Below, one piece after another: positions 44,972-54,403 of a stretch of 64,000 bases of DNA. The notes under the pieces were generated by a model. It ran no database searches and was not told the DNA's origin. It saw only the letters and a list, made by a program, of their open reading frames with translations. How positions within the stretch are numbered: the stretch's first letter is position 1; every line of letters begins with the position of its first letter. The translations under genes and the position numbers were made by a program. This DNA is from Sporosarcina sp. JAI121 (GTDB lineage: Bacteria; Bacillota; Bacilli; Bacillales_A; Planococcaceae), in contig NZ_JACCCL010000001.1 of NCBI RefSeq assembly GCF_013408665.1, positions 554,971-618,970 of the forward strand. Direction: 5' to 3'.

Positions 44972-45937
44972 ATGAGTAAAATAGACGTCTTTACGTTGGG
45001 AGAAACAATGGTTCTATTCCAACCGGAGCAAATGTTGCCCCTGGAATATGTTCGCCAATTCCCTAAAAGTATCGGGGGGGCAGAATCGAATGTAGCAATC
45101 GGATTAACGAGGTTGGGCCATTCTGTGGGATGGTTCAGCAAACTAGGAGATGATCCATTTGGTCTGTACATATACAAGTTCATCCGTGGAGAAGGTGTCG
45201 ATGTATCTTCCTGTGTTTTTACGGATAAGGCGCAAACTGGATTAATCTTTAAGGAACAGCTATCGGCAGAAGATTTAAATGTTTATTACTATCGTAAAAA
45301 TTCCGCGGCAAGTTTAATGGAAGCAGCTGAATTGGATGAAAATTATATTGCGCAGGCAAAAGTACTCCACATTACAGGGATAACGCCGGCACTTAGTAAA
45401 TCGTGTTATCAAACTGTGATGAAAGCCATTCAAATTGCAAAAAGAAACAAGATGACAATTGTTTTTGATCCGAATTTACGCCTGAAGCTGTGGACAGCAG
45501 AACAAGCAAAAAGTGTTTTTAATGAAATTGCTATTCATGCGGATGTCATTTTACCAGGACTTGATGAAGGTCAATTCATGACTGGAATGACAGAGGTGGA
45601 AGACATCGCCGACATATTAATGGGTGATGGTGATAAGACAATTATTATTAAACTTGGTCGTGATGGAGCATATTTACGTACTAAAGATGAAGGGTCTTAT
45701 ATTGAAGGATTTCCCGTTAAACATGTAGTTGATCCAGTAGGGGCAGGGGACGGTTTTGCCGCGGGTATTATTAGTGGAATTTTACGAAAAGAACCGCTCT
45801 CATTAGTCGTTAGGCGAGCAAATGCAATCGGTGCAATGGTTGTCAGTGTAAATGGTGATGTGGAAGGTCTGCCAACTTTGCAGACTATCGATCGATTTAT
45901 GGAACCAATAGGTACTGCAAGAGATGTTAAAAGATAA
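44972..45937 (+). CDS. kdgK: 2-keto-3-deoxygluconate kinase (PfkB family)
   Basis: A 321-residue ribokinase-family kinase: FTLGETMVLFQP, SIGGAESNVAIGLTRLG, YYYRKNSAASLM, and the catalytic anion hole DPVGAGDGFAAGIISG with Asp as base. Phosphorylates 2-keto-3-deoxygluconate (or the galactonate-derived isomer) at C6. Next to the matching aldolase and dehydratase, which supports the assignment. Ribosome site AAAGGACGG. Confidence 0.9.
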   Translation: MSKIDVFTLGETMVLFQPEQMLPLEYVRQFPKSIGGAESNVAIGLTRLGHSVGWFSKLGDDPFGLYIYKFIRGEGVDVSSCVFTDKAQTGLIFKEQLSAEDLNVYYYRKNSAASLMEAAELDENYIAQAKVLHITGITPALSKSCYQTVMKAIQIAKRNKMTIVFDPNLRLKLWTAEQAKSVFNEIAIHADVILPGLDEGQFMTGMTEVEDIADILMGDGDKTIIIKLGRDGAYLRTKDEGSYIEGFPVKHVVDPVGAGDGFAAGIISGILRKEPLSLVVRRANAIGAMVVSVNGDVEGLPTLQTIDRFMEPIGTARDVKR

Positions 45938-45958
45938 TAGTGACGGGAGATTTCAAGC

Positions 45959-46603
45959 ATGAAAAAGTGGGAAAATCTAATACGACTTAAGGAATCGGGA
46001 CTGATAGCTGTTATCCGTAGGCCAAAGCAATTGCAGATACATTCAATTGCTGAAGCGCTTGTAGATGGCGGTGTGGAAGCTCTGGAAATTACGATGGATA
46101 CGCCGGGCGCGTTAGAAATGATAAAAAGTCTGAAAGAAAAGTTCAATGACAAAATCCTAGTTGGCGCGGGTACAGTGTTAGACGCTGAATCTGCTAAAGG
46201 AGCAATTGATGCAGGCTCGGATTTTATTTTCTCACCGACTTTTGATGTGAGAACGATTCAGCTTACGAACCGTTACGGAAAAATATCGATTCCGGGCGTG
46301 ATGACACCAACCGAAATTCTTCAAGCATACTCGGCAGGAGCAGATTTGGTTAAAGTATTTCCGGGAGACTCGCTAGGTGTTAATTATCTTAAAAATTTGC
46401 AAGGACCGTTGGGACACATTCCAATGATGCCTACTGGCGGGATTACTTTGGATAATGTTGAGCAATTCATAAAAAATGGTGCAATTGCTGTAGGTGCAGG
46501 AGGATCTTTACTTGATGCGAAAGCGATTGAAGATAAACGTTATGACGTATTAACCCGAATTGCCAAAGAATTCATCTGTAAAATTCAGAATGCTAGAGTT
46601 TAA
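45959..46603 (+). CDS. kdgA: 2-keto-3-deoxy-6-phosphogluconate aldolase
   Basis: A 214-residue class I aldolase: GLIAVIRRPKQLQ, EALEITMDTPGAL with the catalytic Glu, VGAGTVLDAESAKGAIDAG, the Schiff-base Lys in ADLVKVFPGD, and MPTGGITLDNVEQFI. Splits KDPG (or KDPGal) to pyruvate and glyceraldehyde 3-phosphate. Follows the kinase by 21 bases. Confidence 0.93.
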   Translation: MKKWENLIRLKESGLIAVIRRPKQLQIHSIAEALVDGGVEALEITMDTPGALEMIKSLKEKFNDKILVGAGTVLDAESAKGAIDAGSDFIFSPTFDVRTIQLTNRYGKISIPGVMTPTEILQAYSAGADLVKVFPGDSLGVNYLKNLQGPLGHIPMMPTGGITLDNVEQFIKNGAIAVGAGGSLLDAKAIEDKRYDVLTRIAKEFICKIQNARV

Positions 46604-46639
46604 TGGGTAACAAGAAAATTGGTAATGGGAGGCTTACAA

Positions 46640-47788
46640 GTGAGGATTACTAAAATAGAAACATTCATTGTTCCACCAAGATGGTTATTTCTGAAAATCG
46701 AAACAGATGAAGGAATTGTCGGATGGGGAGAGCCAATCGTAGAAGGTCGTGCAACTACGGTCCAAGCGGCCGTAGAAGAATTAAGTGAGTACATAATTGG
46801 GAAAGACCCCCTACGAATAGAGGATCATTGGCAAGTGATGTATAGGAGCGGTTTTTACCGCGGAGGTCCAATCTTAATGAGTGCAATTGCGGGAATTGAC
46901 CAGGCCTTATGGGATATAAAAGGTAAATACCATAATGCACCGATTTCCGAATTAATGGGTGGTGCTTGTCGAGACTCTGTCAGAGTATATTCCTGGATTG
47001 GTGGAGACCGACCAAACGATGTAGGAAAAGCAGCTAAACAGGCAGTTGAAGCTGGATTTACTGCTGTGAAAATGAACGGGACTGAGGAGTTGCAATATAT
47101 TGACTCCTATCAAAAAATCGATGAAGCTGTCGAAAGAATTGCGGCTGTTCGTGAGGCTGTTGGGGACTACATTGGTATTGGGATTGACTTTCATGGACGG
47201 GTTCATAAACCGATGGCAAAAGTACTCGTCAAGGAGCTAGAGCAGTTTAGACCAATGTTTATTGAGGAACCGGTACTGCCTGAGAATAATGAAGCCCTCC
47301 GTGAAATCGCACATGCAACGAATATTCCAATCGCGACCGGTGAACGTATGTTTTCTAAATGGGACTTTAAAAAATTGCTTGCGGATGGCTATGTGGATAT
47401 TATTCAACCTGATTTATCGCATGCTGGCGGAATTACCGAATGTAAGAAGATTTTCGCGATGGCTGAAGCTTACGACGTTGCGGTTGCGCCCCATTGCCCA
47501 CTCGGACCAATCGCGCTGGCATCATGTCTTCAAGTAGACGCCACCTCGCATAATGTATTTATACAAGAACAAAGTTTAGGTATTCATTATAACCAAGGTA
47601 GTGATTTGCTTGATTATTTAAATGACCCAAAGGTCTTTGACTATAAAGACGGCTATGTAGATATGTTGAAAGGACCTGGTCTTGGTATTTCGATAAACGA
47701 AGAGTTTGTTAGGGAACAAGCTAAGATTGGTCACAATTGGAGAAACCCAGTGTGGCGTCATAAAGATGGAACAATTGCCGAGTGGTAG
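46640..47788 (+). CDS. dgoD: D-galactonate dehydratase (enolase superfamily)
   Basis: A 382-residue MR-subgroup enolase-superfamily dehydratase, close in wording to E. coli DgoD: metal/catalytic [74 protein letters not shown] with the catalytic His, and the ending [16 protein letters not shown]. Converts galactonate to 2-keto-3-deoxygalactonate. GTG 46640 lies 7 bases after GGGAGG. With the kinase and aldolase this gives the DeLey-Doudoroff route. Confidence 0.93.
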   Translation: MRITKIETFIVPPRWLFLKIETDEGIVGWGEPIVEGRATTVQAAVEELSEYIIGKDPLRIEDHWQVMYRSGFYRGGPILMSAIAGIDQALWDIKGKYHNAPISELMGGACRDSVRVYSWIGGDRPNDVGKAAKQAVEAGFTAVKMNGTEELQYIDSYQKIDEAVERIAAVREAVGDYIGIGIDFHGRVHKPMAKVLVKELEQFRPMFIEEPVLPENNEALREIAHATNIPIATGERMFSKWDFKKLLADGYVDIIQPDLSHAGGITECKKIFAMAEAYDVAVAPHCPLGPIALASCLQVDATSHNVFIQEQSLGIHYNQGSDLLDYLNDPKVFDYKDGYVDMLKGPGLGISINEEFVREQAKIGHNWRNPVWRHKDGTIAEW

Positions 47789-47877
47789 TAATGGAATGGA
47801 TGTATTTGTCTAAGTAATCATCTATTGGACTTAAACTTTTTACCCAAGTGCAAGGTTCGCTACAGTAATGAAAAGTT

Positions 47878-47901
47878 TTTTCAGCATTACAGTGCTGAAA
47901 A
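47878..47901 (+). promoter_or_regulatory. Hairpin upstream of the hydroxyacid dehydrogenase gene
   Basis: TTTTCAGCA/TGCTGAAAA, a perfect 9-bp stem with a 6-base loop in the 146-base gap after dgoD. It lacks a trailing T-run and may be a processing site or an operator. Confidence 0.45.
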
Positions 47902-47934
47902 TTCTATCGGGTGATGTAAAAAGGAGTGATTAAA

Positions 47935-48930
47935 TTGAGCTGTTATAAAGTCATTGTTACCGATTATGAATACACAACATTTGCACCTGAGCAAGAAGTC
48001 CTGAGTAAGATTGGCATAGAGCTAACGTATAAACAATGTCGTACGGAAGAGGATGTAATTGCCGAATGTAAAGACGCGGATGCGCTTATTAGTCAGTACG
48101 CCCCAATTTCCCGTAAAGTAATTGAAAAATTAGAGAAGTGTAAAGTCATCGCCCGCTATGGTGTGGGATTTAATACGATTGATATTGATGCAGCGACTGA
48201 AATGGGGATTATGGTAGGAAATGTAACCGACTATTGCCTGGATGAAGTGTCGGATCACACAATCGCTTTGCTTCTTTCGAGCGCACGAAAAATAACGAAA
48301 CTTAATAATGCTGTGAAGAGTGGAACTTGGAATTTCAATGTCGGCGTACCGATCTTTCGACTAAGAGGGCGCACCCTTGGTCTTGTTGGATTTGGGAATA
48401 TCCCGCAAACTGTTGCAAAAAAGGCACAAGCATTTGGTTTAACTGTAATTGCTTATGATCCATTTGTGTCTGAAGCAGTAGCACATGAAATGAATGTAAA
48501 ACTTGTTACTTTAGACGACCTATGCAAACTCTCGGACTATGTTTCTATTCATGTTCCGTTGAATAAACATACTGAAGGCATGATTAGTAATGAGCAATTC
48601 AGCAAAATGAAAAGAGAAGCATTTATTATTAATACCTCCCGTGGTCGAATTATTGATGAAAAGGCACTTATTAATGCATTAGAAGAAGGCAAAATAGCAG
48701 GGGCTGGACTAGATGTACTAGAGATAGAACCTATTGATCAAAATAACCCTTTATTAAAAATGGATAATGTCATTTTAACACCACACGCAGCGTTCAATTC
48801 TGTCGAGGCAGAAGTTGAATTAAAACGAAAAACTGCACAAAATGTTGCAGATGTCTTATCTGGTTATTATCCAAGATACTTGGTTAACAAAGAAGTGAAA
48901 AAGACAGTGAAGTTAGAGGACAGAGTATGA
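47935..48930 (+). CDS. D-isomer 2-hydroxyacid dehydrogenase (C-terminal-binding/SerA-like)
   Basis: A 331-residue NAD-dependent dehydrogenase: VIARYGVGFNTIDIDAATEM, NAD loop GRTLGLVGFGNIPQTVAKKA, IHVPLNKHTEGMIS, catalytic Arg in INTSRGRIIDEKAL, Glu in GLDVLEIEP and His in ILTPHAAFNS. TTG 47935 sits 8 bases after AAGGAG. It lacks an ACT domain, so it is not a full SerA. In this operon it may reduce a 2-keto sugar acid or hydroxypyruvate-type side product; inferred. Confidence 0.88.
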   Translation: MSCYKVIVTDYEYTTFAPEQEVLSKIGIELTYKQCRTEEDVIAECKDADALISQYAPISRKVIEKLEKCKVIARYGVGFNTIDIDAATEMGIMVGNVTDYCLDEVSDHTIALLLSSARKITKLNNAVKSGTWNFNVGVPIFRLRGRTLGLVGFGNIPQTVAKKAQAFGLTVIAYDPFVSEAVAHEMNVKLVTLDDLCKLSDYVSIHVPLNKHTEGMISNEQFSKMKREAFIINTSRGRIIDEKALINALEEGKIAGAGLDVLEIEPIDQNNPLLKMDNVILTPHAAFNSVEAEVELKRKTAQNVADVLSGYYPRYLVNKEVKKTVKLEDRV

Positions 48931-48989
48931 GGAAAGTAATTCGAGTCGAATTGAAATAGTTGGGAGTCTCTAGTAAGGGGGATAAATGA

Positions 48990-49259
48990 ATGGAAAGAAG
49001 TGTTAGTAAAACAATTGTTGTTAATATTTCAGAGAATGTAACGATTGTTGAAGTTAGTAAAGCTACACAGAAGTTTCAATCAGAAATCTATCTTAAAAAG
49101 AATGTAGATGGATCAATTCATGAAATAAACTTAAAAAGCTTTCTTGGCTTAATAACATTACAGCTTAGGAATGGGGACAATTTAGTAGTTAGTGCTGTTG
49201 GGAAAGATTGTGAAAAGGCTTTGAAAGAGGTAGTGGATTACCTTTGTGAGACGGATTAA
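48990..49259 (+). CDS. HPr-family (Crh-like) protein lacking the active-site His
   Basis: An 89-residue protein with the HPr fold pattern. The regulatory segment INLKSFLGLITLQLRNGD aligns with NLKSIMGVMSLGI of HPr and keeps the serine (Ser50) that corresponds to Ser46, the HPrK target. The catalytic GIHARPA loop is replaced by NVTIVEV, so His15 is absent and PTS phosphotransfer is impossible. It is therefore Crh-like in logic: a possible regulator or CcpA partner. ATG 48990 after AAGGGGG. Lies between a dehydrogenase and the pentonate genes. Confidence 0.75.
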   Translation: MERSVSKTIVVNISENVTIVEVSKATQKFQSEIYLKKNVDGSIHEINLKSFLGLITLQLRNGDNLVVSAVGKDCEKALKEVVDYLCETD

Positions 49260-49284
49260 TAGAAGAAAAGGGATAAAAGAAAAA

Positions 49285-49416
49285 ATGAGCTACTCTACTA
49301 ATAAAAGTAATACCAAGGAAAATACTGTGCAATATTTTTCAGAAGTTATGGTCAGTGTCTATCATTTAATCGGAGACGGAATAGGCGATGTCATAACTTT
49401 AAATAATAAAAAATAA
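49285..49416 (+). CDS. Small hypothetical protein
   Basis: A 43-residue frame ([20 protein letters not shown], then [16 protein letters not shown]) in the 170-base gap between the HPr-like gene and the aldehyde dehydrogenase. The ribosome site is weak (AAAAGGGAT, about 12 bases). Not recognised; the frame fills the gap exactly and shares the operon's direction, but it may be non-coding. Confidence 0.4.
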   Translation: MSYSTNKSNTKENTVQYFSEVMVSVYHLIGDGIGDVITLNNKK

Positions 49417-49430
49417 AGGGGCTAATAATT

Positions 49431-50897
49431 ATGCTAGTACTATCAAAAGAAAAAGTATTTAAAAATCTAATCAACAACGAATGGGTGGTTTCCTCTTCTC
49501 AGGGGACGATTAAAAGTATCAGTCCGTTAAATAAAGAAAATGTAGTAGGCTACGTTCAAAACTCAAACAAAGAAGACCTAGAGAAAACAGTCAATGCAGC
49601 ACATCAAGCTAAAAAATCATGGAGAAAAATTGGTCAAGCCGCAAGAGGGCAATTTTTGTTTAAAGTTGCAAACATTCTAGAAGAAAATTTAGAAGATATC
49701 GCTGAAACAATGACGAAAGAAATGGGTAAAACACTTCCGGAAGCAAAAGGGGAAACTGCGCGTGGTGTCGCAATTCTTCGTTACTATGCCGGCGAAGGGA
49801 TGAGAAAGGACGGGGATGTAATTCCATCTTCGGATAAAGACGCGCTTATGTTTACAAAACGTACACCACTTGGAGTTGTCGGTATCATTACTCCCTGGAA
49901 CTTCCCTGTAGCTATTCCAATTTGGAAAATTGCACCTGCACTTGTTTACGGCAATACCGTCGTGTTTAAACCGGCAACCGAAGCTGCCGTTACAGCTGCT
50001 AAAGTAGTGGAGTGTTTTGTTAAAGCAGGACTGCCGGCTGGAGTACTGAACTTCATCACAGGTTCAGGATCCGTGATTGGCCAGGATTTGATTGATCATC
50101 CTCTTTTAGATGCAATTACATTTACTGGTTCTGAAAGTGTAGGAGAAGGTGTTGCCAAGTCGGCGGCAGCCCGTGGGATTAAGTTCCAATTAGAAATGGG
50201 TGGAAAAAACCCGGTGATCGTTACGAAAGATGCTGATATCGATGCGGCAGTTGAAGCTGTAATTAGCGGGGCTTTCCGGTCATCCGGTCAGAAATGTACA
50301 GCTTCAAGTCGGGTCATTGTAGAAGAGCAAGTATATGATAGTTTCGTAAATAAATTGGTTGCAGAAACTGGAAAAATCACTGTAGGCGATGCCCTTAAAG
50401 AAGGAATCTGGATGGGACCATCGGCTAGTGAAAGTCAGTTTAATACTGTGAAACAATATATTGAAATCGGGAAAGAAGAGGGAGCTACCCTTTTAGTAGG
50501 TGGAGAGGTATTGACCGGCGAAGAGTTTGACAAAGGTTTTTACATTACGCCAGCGATTTTCGGAGATGTGCAATCTAATATGAGAATTGCTCAAGAAGAA
50601 ATATTCGGCCCAGTTATTGCATTGCTTCGCGCAACAGACTTGGAAAAAGCAATTGAAATCGCAAATGCTACAAAATATGGATTGAGTGCATCAATCTTCA
50701 CAACTAACATCGGTTCCATCCTTGAATTCATTGACGAAATTGAAGTAGGTCTAGTCCGGATTAATGCGGAAAGTGCAGGAGTGGAACTTCAAGCCCCATT
50801 CGGAGGGATGAAAGCTTCGAGTACTGGTTCACGTGAACAAGGAGAAGCGGCAAAAGAATTTTATACAGCTATCAAAACTGTTTTTATTAAAGGTTGA
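49431..50897 (+). CDS. Aldehyde dehydrogenase, probable alpha-ketoglutarate semialdehyde dehydrogenase
   Basis: A 488-residue NAD(P)-dependent aldehyde dehydrogenase: [36 protein letters not shown], catalytic Glu in [11 protein letters not shown], catalytic Cys in [13 protein letters not shown], and [13 protein letters not shown]. It resembles YcbD/KGSADH-type enzymes that oxidise 2,5-dioxopentanoate to 2-oxoglutarate. The two following genes supply that substrate, which supports the choice. ATG 49431 after AAAGGGGC. Confidence 0.88.
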   Translation: MLVLSKEKVFKNLINNEWVVSSSQGTIKSISPLNKENVVGYVQNSNKEDLEKTVNAAHQAKKSWRKIGQAARGQFLFKVANILEENLEDIAETMTKEMGKTLPEAKGETARGVAILRYYAGEGMRKDGDVIPSSDKDALMFTKRTPLGVVGIITPWNFPVAIPIWKIAPALVYGNTVVFKPATEAAVTAAKVVECFVKAGLPAGVLNFITGSGSVIGQDLIDHPLLDAITFTGSESVGEGVAKSAAARGIKFQLEMGGKNPVIVTKDADIDAAVEAVISGAFRSSGQKCTASSRVIVEEQVYDSFVNKLVAETGKITVGDALKEGIWMGPSASESQFNTVKQYIEIGKEEGATLLVGGEVLTGEEFDKGFYITPAIFGDVQSNMRIAQEEIFGPVIALLRATDLEKAIEIANATKYGLSASIFTTNIGSILEFIDEIEVGLVRINAESAGVELQAPFGGMKASSTGSREQGEAAKEFYTAIKTVFIKG

Positions 50898-50980
50898 TTA
50901 GTAACAAATAGGAAAGCTGGTTTAGAAGTTTTATAAATTTTTATAACAGATTATTCCCACAAAAAAAGGAGTTTTATACT

Positions 50981-53191
50981 ATGTCAGTTCAATTTCCGAA
51001 AATCACAAACTCTATCAATCCATATAGAGATAATGTTCAGGGGAAAGCTAATGAACCAATTACAGTCGCGGGAATACTTGATAGGGCAAAGCTGATTTTA
51101 GGTGCGGAGTATATAGGGGGAACGCCAGACTGGTCGTTGGAAGAAATCTATAATCGTTTAGAAGAAAATGCACCGCGAATCGCAATAATTGGCGGATCGG
51201 CTGATCATCCTGCTCATATTATGGATTATAAAACTTCTTCACATGCTGCTATACGGATTTGGCAAAATGGTGGAGTACCCTTTTATTTTTCCACACCTGT
51301 AATGTGTGACGGAACTGCACAAAGTAACCAAGGGATGAGTTATTCCTTGCAAAGCCGAAACGCAGTGGCTCAAATGGTAGTGAATCAATTGGAGGCCCAT
51401 AGTTATCACGGCGCATTTGTTTTGCAAGGATGTGATAAGCAACCTTTAGGTGTTGTAAGTGCGTTGGCGCATTTGGACCGTCTTCGACAATATCGAGGTG
51501 AAGCTCCTTTCTTCGCGACTTTTGCACCTGCTCATGTGTTGCAAGGAGGAACTATACCAGAAGATTTAATGATTGAGTTTAATCAATTGGCTGAAAAAGC
51601 AATAGAATCAGGTGCTACTGATATTGCGGATGATTTAAGAGATGCAATGGATTATATTTTACAATGCTCATCAAATACAGCATTTCAAGGAGTGCTACAA
51701 CGTGCTGTTGAAAGAGGAATTGTGTCTAAAGAGGCTCACAAAGACTATGAAAAACGCTTGGCTATAGCAACTTGCGATGGTAGTGGTGGTGTATGTGCAT
51801 TTAACGGAACTGGAAATAGTTCCCGTCATTTAGTTGCAGGTATGGGGCTCGTACATCCAACACTTGAATTATTAACGAGCGCACCTAACCAAGCCCAAGT
51901 AAATGAGGGTGTAGACAGTTTGGCAAAAATGATCAATGATCCAGTATTCGGTGTTGCAAATATTATGGCTACAAATATACGGAATGCAATCCGTATACAC
52001 AGCTCTTCGGGCGGTTCTACCAATTTAATAATGCATATCGTTGCAGGAATGCTCTATGGCGGTTATAAATTTAGGCTGCAAGATTTGAATGAAATTCATC
52101 ATTCCCACCCAGTCCCGGACTTATTTAATTATAGCTTAACAGAAGGTCGTGATATCTTCTCACTTGCAATGCAATGTTGTGATGGTGATAGCAAAGGAAT
52201 GGAATCATTGTTCTACGAACTATTGGAGAACGGTGTACCTATGGATGTCGATGCCCCAACGGTAACGGGTCAAACATGGAAAGAGCGACTACAGGACCGG
52301 AAGGGGTTATCAGCTGACAATGTAACCGAGAACCCAGTTATTCTATCTTCACCTCGTAGATCGTTTAGCGGAGTAGATGTTCTCACAGGTAATTTTTTTG
52401 AAAGTGCGGTAGTGAAAATTAGCGGAATGCCAACTCAACAATTAAATCAATTTGATAAGAAAGTTGCATTTGTTTTATATTTTACAAATGAAGATGATGC
52501 AAATAATGGTCTATTGGATTTTGAATTACTATCACAGTTGAAAACAAAGAAGAGTTTCAGTCATGAAAATTTATTGTTAATGTTGAGTGCGAATGCGCCA
52601 GACCAGTATGAGGATAATAAAGACCTTGAGTACGAAGATTTATTCGATGCAATGGTTGATAACTATATTATGAAAATCGCAATTACGATTGCAGGACAAG
52701 GGCCAATAGCATTTGGAATGCCTGAAATCTTTACACCGATGCAACATATAAACGCCAATCGTAAACTTAAACGACTAGCAGTACTCATTAGTGATGGCCG
52801 TTACTCGGGTGTTACATATGGTGCGGCGATTGGTCATATGACCCCAGAAGCAATTGAAGACGGCGGGATTCTGTATTTGCAAACTGGAGACTTATTGTAT
52901 TTGGACTTAATAGGAAACCAAGTTAACTTTATTGATGCTGATCATTTCAATAATGGAGCATCATCGTTTTCATTTGATACTATCCGGGATAGCAGAAATC
53001 ATCTAGCCCAGGAACGACTTAAAACAATGGCTAAGCGTCAACGATCTGTGGCGGCTAGCAACCGGATTGTTGGACATACCGATGCGGCGAATGGGGTAGT
53101 CCCCAATATTGTGGCTAAAGAGGCCCAATTAGATTACCGAAAAGATGTGTTATTCCAAAAGGAAAATAAACAGATACTTACCTCTCAATAG
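50981..53191 (+). CDS. IlvD/Edd family sugar-acid dehydratase (YjhG/YagF-like, probable pentonate dehydratase)
   Basis: A 736-residue iron-sulfur dehydratase. Cluster Cys residues are seen in PVMCDGTAQSNQG, VLQGCDKQPLG and ATCDGSGGVCAFNG; later SSSGGSTNLIMHI and ISDGRYSGVTYGAAIGHMTPE are family hallmarks. YjhG/YagF (xylonate dehydratases, about 655 residues) are the nearest type recalled; this one is somewhat longer. It would convert xylonate or arabinonate to 2-keto-3-deoxypentonate. Ribosome site AAAAGGAG. Confidence 0.88.
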   Translation: MSVQFPKITNSINPYRDNVQGKANEPITVAGILDRAKLILGAEYIGGTPDWSLEEIYNRLEENAPRIAIIGGSADHPAHIMDYKTSSHAAIRIWQNGGVPFYFSTPVMCDGTAQSNQGMSYSLQSRNAVAQMVVNQLEAHSYHGAFVLQGCDKQPLGVVSALAHLDRLRQYRGEAPFFATFAPAHVLQGGTIPEDLMIEFNQLAEKAIESGATDIADDLRDAMDYILQCSSNTAFQGVLQRAVERGIVSKEAHKDYEKRLAIATCDGSGGVCAFNGTGNSSRHLVAGMGLVHPTLELLTSAPNQAQVNEGVDSLAKMINDPVFGVANIMATNIRNAIRIHSSSGGSTNLIMHIVAGMLYGGYKFRLQDLNEIHHSHPVPDLFNYSLTEGRDIFSLAMQCCDGDSKGMESLFYELLENGVPMDVDAPTVTGQTWKERLQDRKGLSADNVTENPVILSSPRRSFSGVDVLTGNFFESAVVKISGMPTQQLNQFDKKVAFVLYFTNEDDANNGLLDFELLSQLKTKKSFSHENLLLMLSANAPDQYEDNKDLEYEDLFDAMVDNYIMKIAITIAGQGPIAFGMPEIFTPMQHINANRKLKRLAVLISDGRYSGVTYGAAIGHMTPEAIEDGGILYLQTGDLLYLDLIGNQVNFIDADHFNNGASSFSFDTIRDSRNHLAQERLKTMAKRQRSVAASNRIVGHTDAANGVVPNIVAKEAQLDYRKDVLFQKENKQILTSQ

Positions 53192-53285
53192 ATAAATGAT
53201 AAAGAAGTAAGAGTATTGATTTGGATAGAAACATCTCTTTGATACAGCCGGGAAAATTACTATTTTGAAATAGGAGGAATTATTG

Positions 53286-54185
53286 ATGAGAATTATTCGC
53301 TATATAAATAATCAAAAACAAAAACAATTGGCAGCAGTAGGCAATGGAAATAAGGTGTATGATTTACCATTTGAAGATTTTATGTCGTTGGTTCAACAAG
53401 CTAATGAGCAAGGGCAAACAGCACTTCAAGTGGTTTCAGATATTGTAGTTAAGTCCAAGGATGTATTGGAGTTGGAACAAGTGACACTAACAACACCAAT
53501 CGATGCACCCGAGGTATGGGCAGCGGGCGTTACTTATGAGAAAAGTAAGGATGCTCGTAACTACGAGGCAACGCAAGGAAAGTTGGATAGCCAAACATTT
53601 TACGATAAAGTGTACGATGCTGAACGTCCGGAAATATTCTTTAAATCTACAGCAGCTAGAACGGTTGGTCCAGACGACCCGGTGTACCTACGATCTGATT
53701 CGAACTGGCAAATTCCAGAACCAGAACTTGGACTAGTTCTCGATTCAGACGGAACTATACTAGGTTATATTGCAGGGAATGATATGAGCTGCCGTGATAT
53801 AGAAGGAGAAAATCCCCTTTACCTACCACAAGCTAAAATGTGGAAGAACTCATGTGCTATAGGACCAGCCATCTTGTTGAAAGATGCGGTTGAAAACCCG
53901 TATGATTTAACAATAATTTGCCGTATTTTTAGAAATGATGAAAAAGTATTTGAGGGTGAAGCGAAAGTCAATCAATTAAAACGGAAATTGGATGAACTAG
54001 TATCATACTTGGTCCTCGACAATGAAGTTTTTGCTGGTACTGTCTTACTGACGGGAACGTGTATCGTCCCTCCTAATGACTTTACCCTTACTGATAATGA
54101 CCGGATTGAAATTGAAATTCCTGGAATTGGCGTCTTGAATAACCCAGTAAAAGTACAAGAAAAGATAGAGGTAGAGGTACATTAA
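53286..54185 (+). CDS. FAH-family 2-keto-3-deoxypentonate dehydratase (probable)
   Basis: A 299-residue fumarylacetoacetase-fold enzyme: PEVWAAGVTYEKSKDAR, RPEIFFKSTAARTVGP, metal ligands in IPEPELGLVLDSDG, and GYIAGNDMSCRDIEGENPLY, ending with GTCIVPPNDFTL. It resembles KdaD-type 2-keto-3-deoxyarabinonate dehydratases, which give 2,5-dioxopentanoate. ATG 53286 has TAGGAGG upstream. With the two genes before it, it completes the lower Weimberg route. Confidence 0.85.
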   Translation: MRIIRYINNQKQKQLAAVGNGNKVYDLPFEDFMSLVQQANEQGQTALQVVSDIVVKSKDVLELEQVTLTTPIDAPEVWAAGVTYEKSKDARNYEATQGKLDSQTFYDKVYDAERPEIFFKSTAARTVGPDDPVYLRSDSNWQIPEPELGLVLDSDGTILGYIAGNDMSCRDIEGENPLYLPQAKMWKNSCAIGPAILLKDAVENPYDLTIICRIFRNDEKVFEGEAKVNQLKRKLDELVSYLVLDNEVFAGTVLLTGTCIVPPNDFTLTDNDRIEIEIPGIGVLNNPVKVQEKIEVEVH

Positions 54186-54294
54186 GTGACCAGATCGTTG
54201 AATTGATAAAAAGCTGATAGGCAATGATAAATAAATGAAGATAGTTAATAAAAACATAAACTTCTTTACTTCTCGTATCGATATCTGGAAATAT

Positions 54295-54337
54295 GCGGTT
54301 GCTTACGGTACCTTTTCCGTAAGCCAGCCGTTTTTTT
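54295..54337 (+). terminator. Terminator between the pentonate genes and rpiA
   Basis: GCGGTTGCTTACGG pairs with CCGTAAGCCAGCCG (small mismatch) around TACCTTTT, then seven T's. Confidence 0.85.
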
Positions 54338-54403
54338 ATTAATAGTATTGGTCATTAGTGATTTTATAAAGAGAACAGTTAACGGAAAAAAGGGGTGAAT
54401 CAG

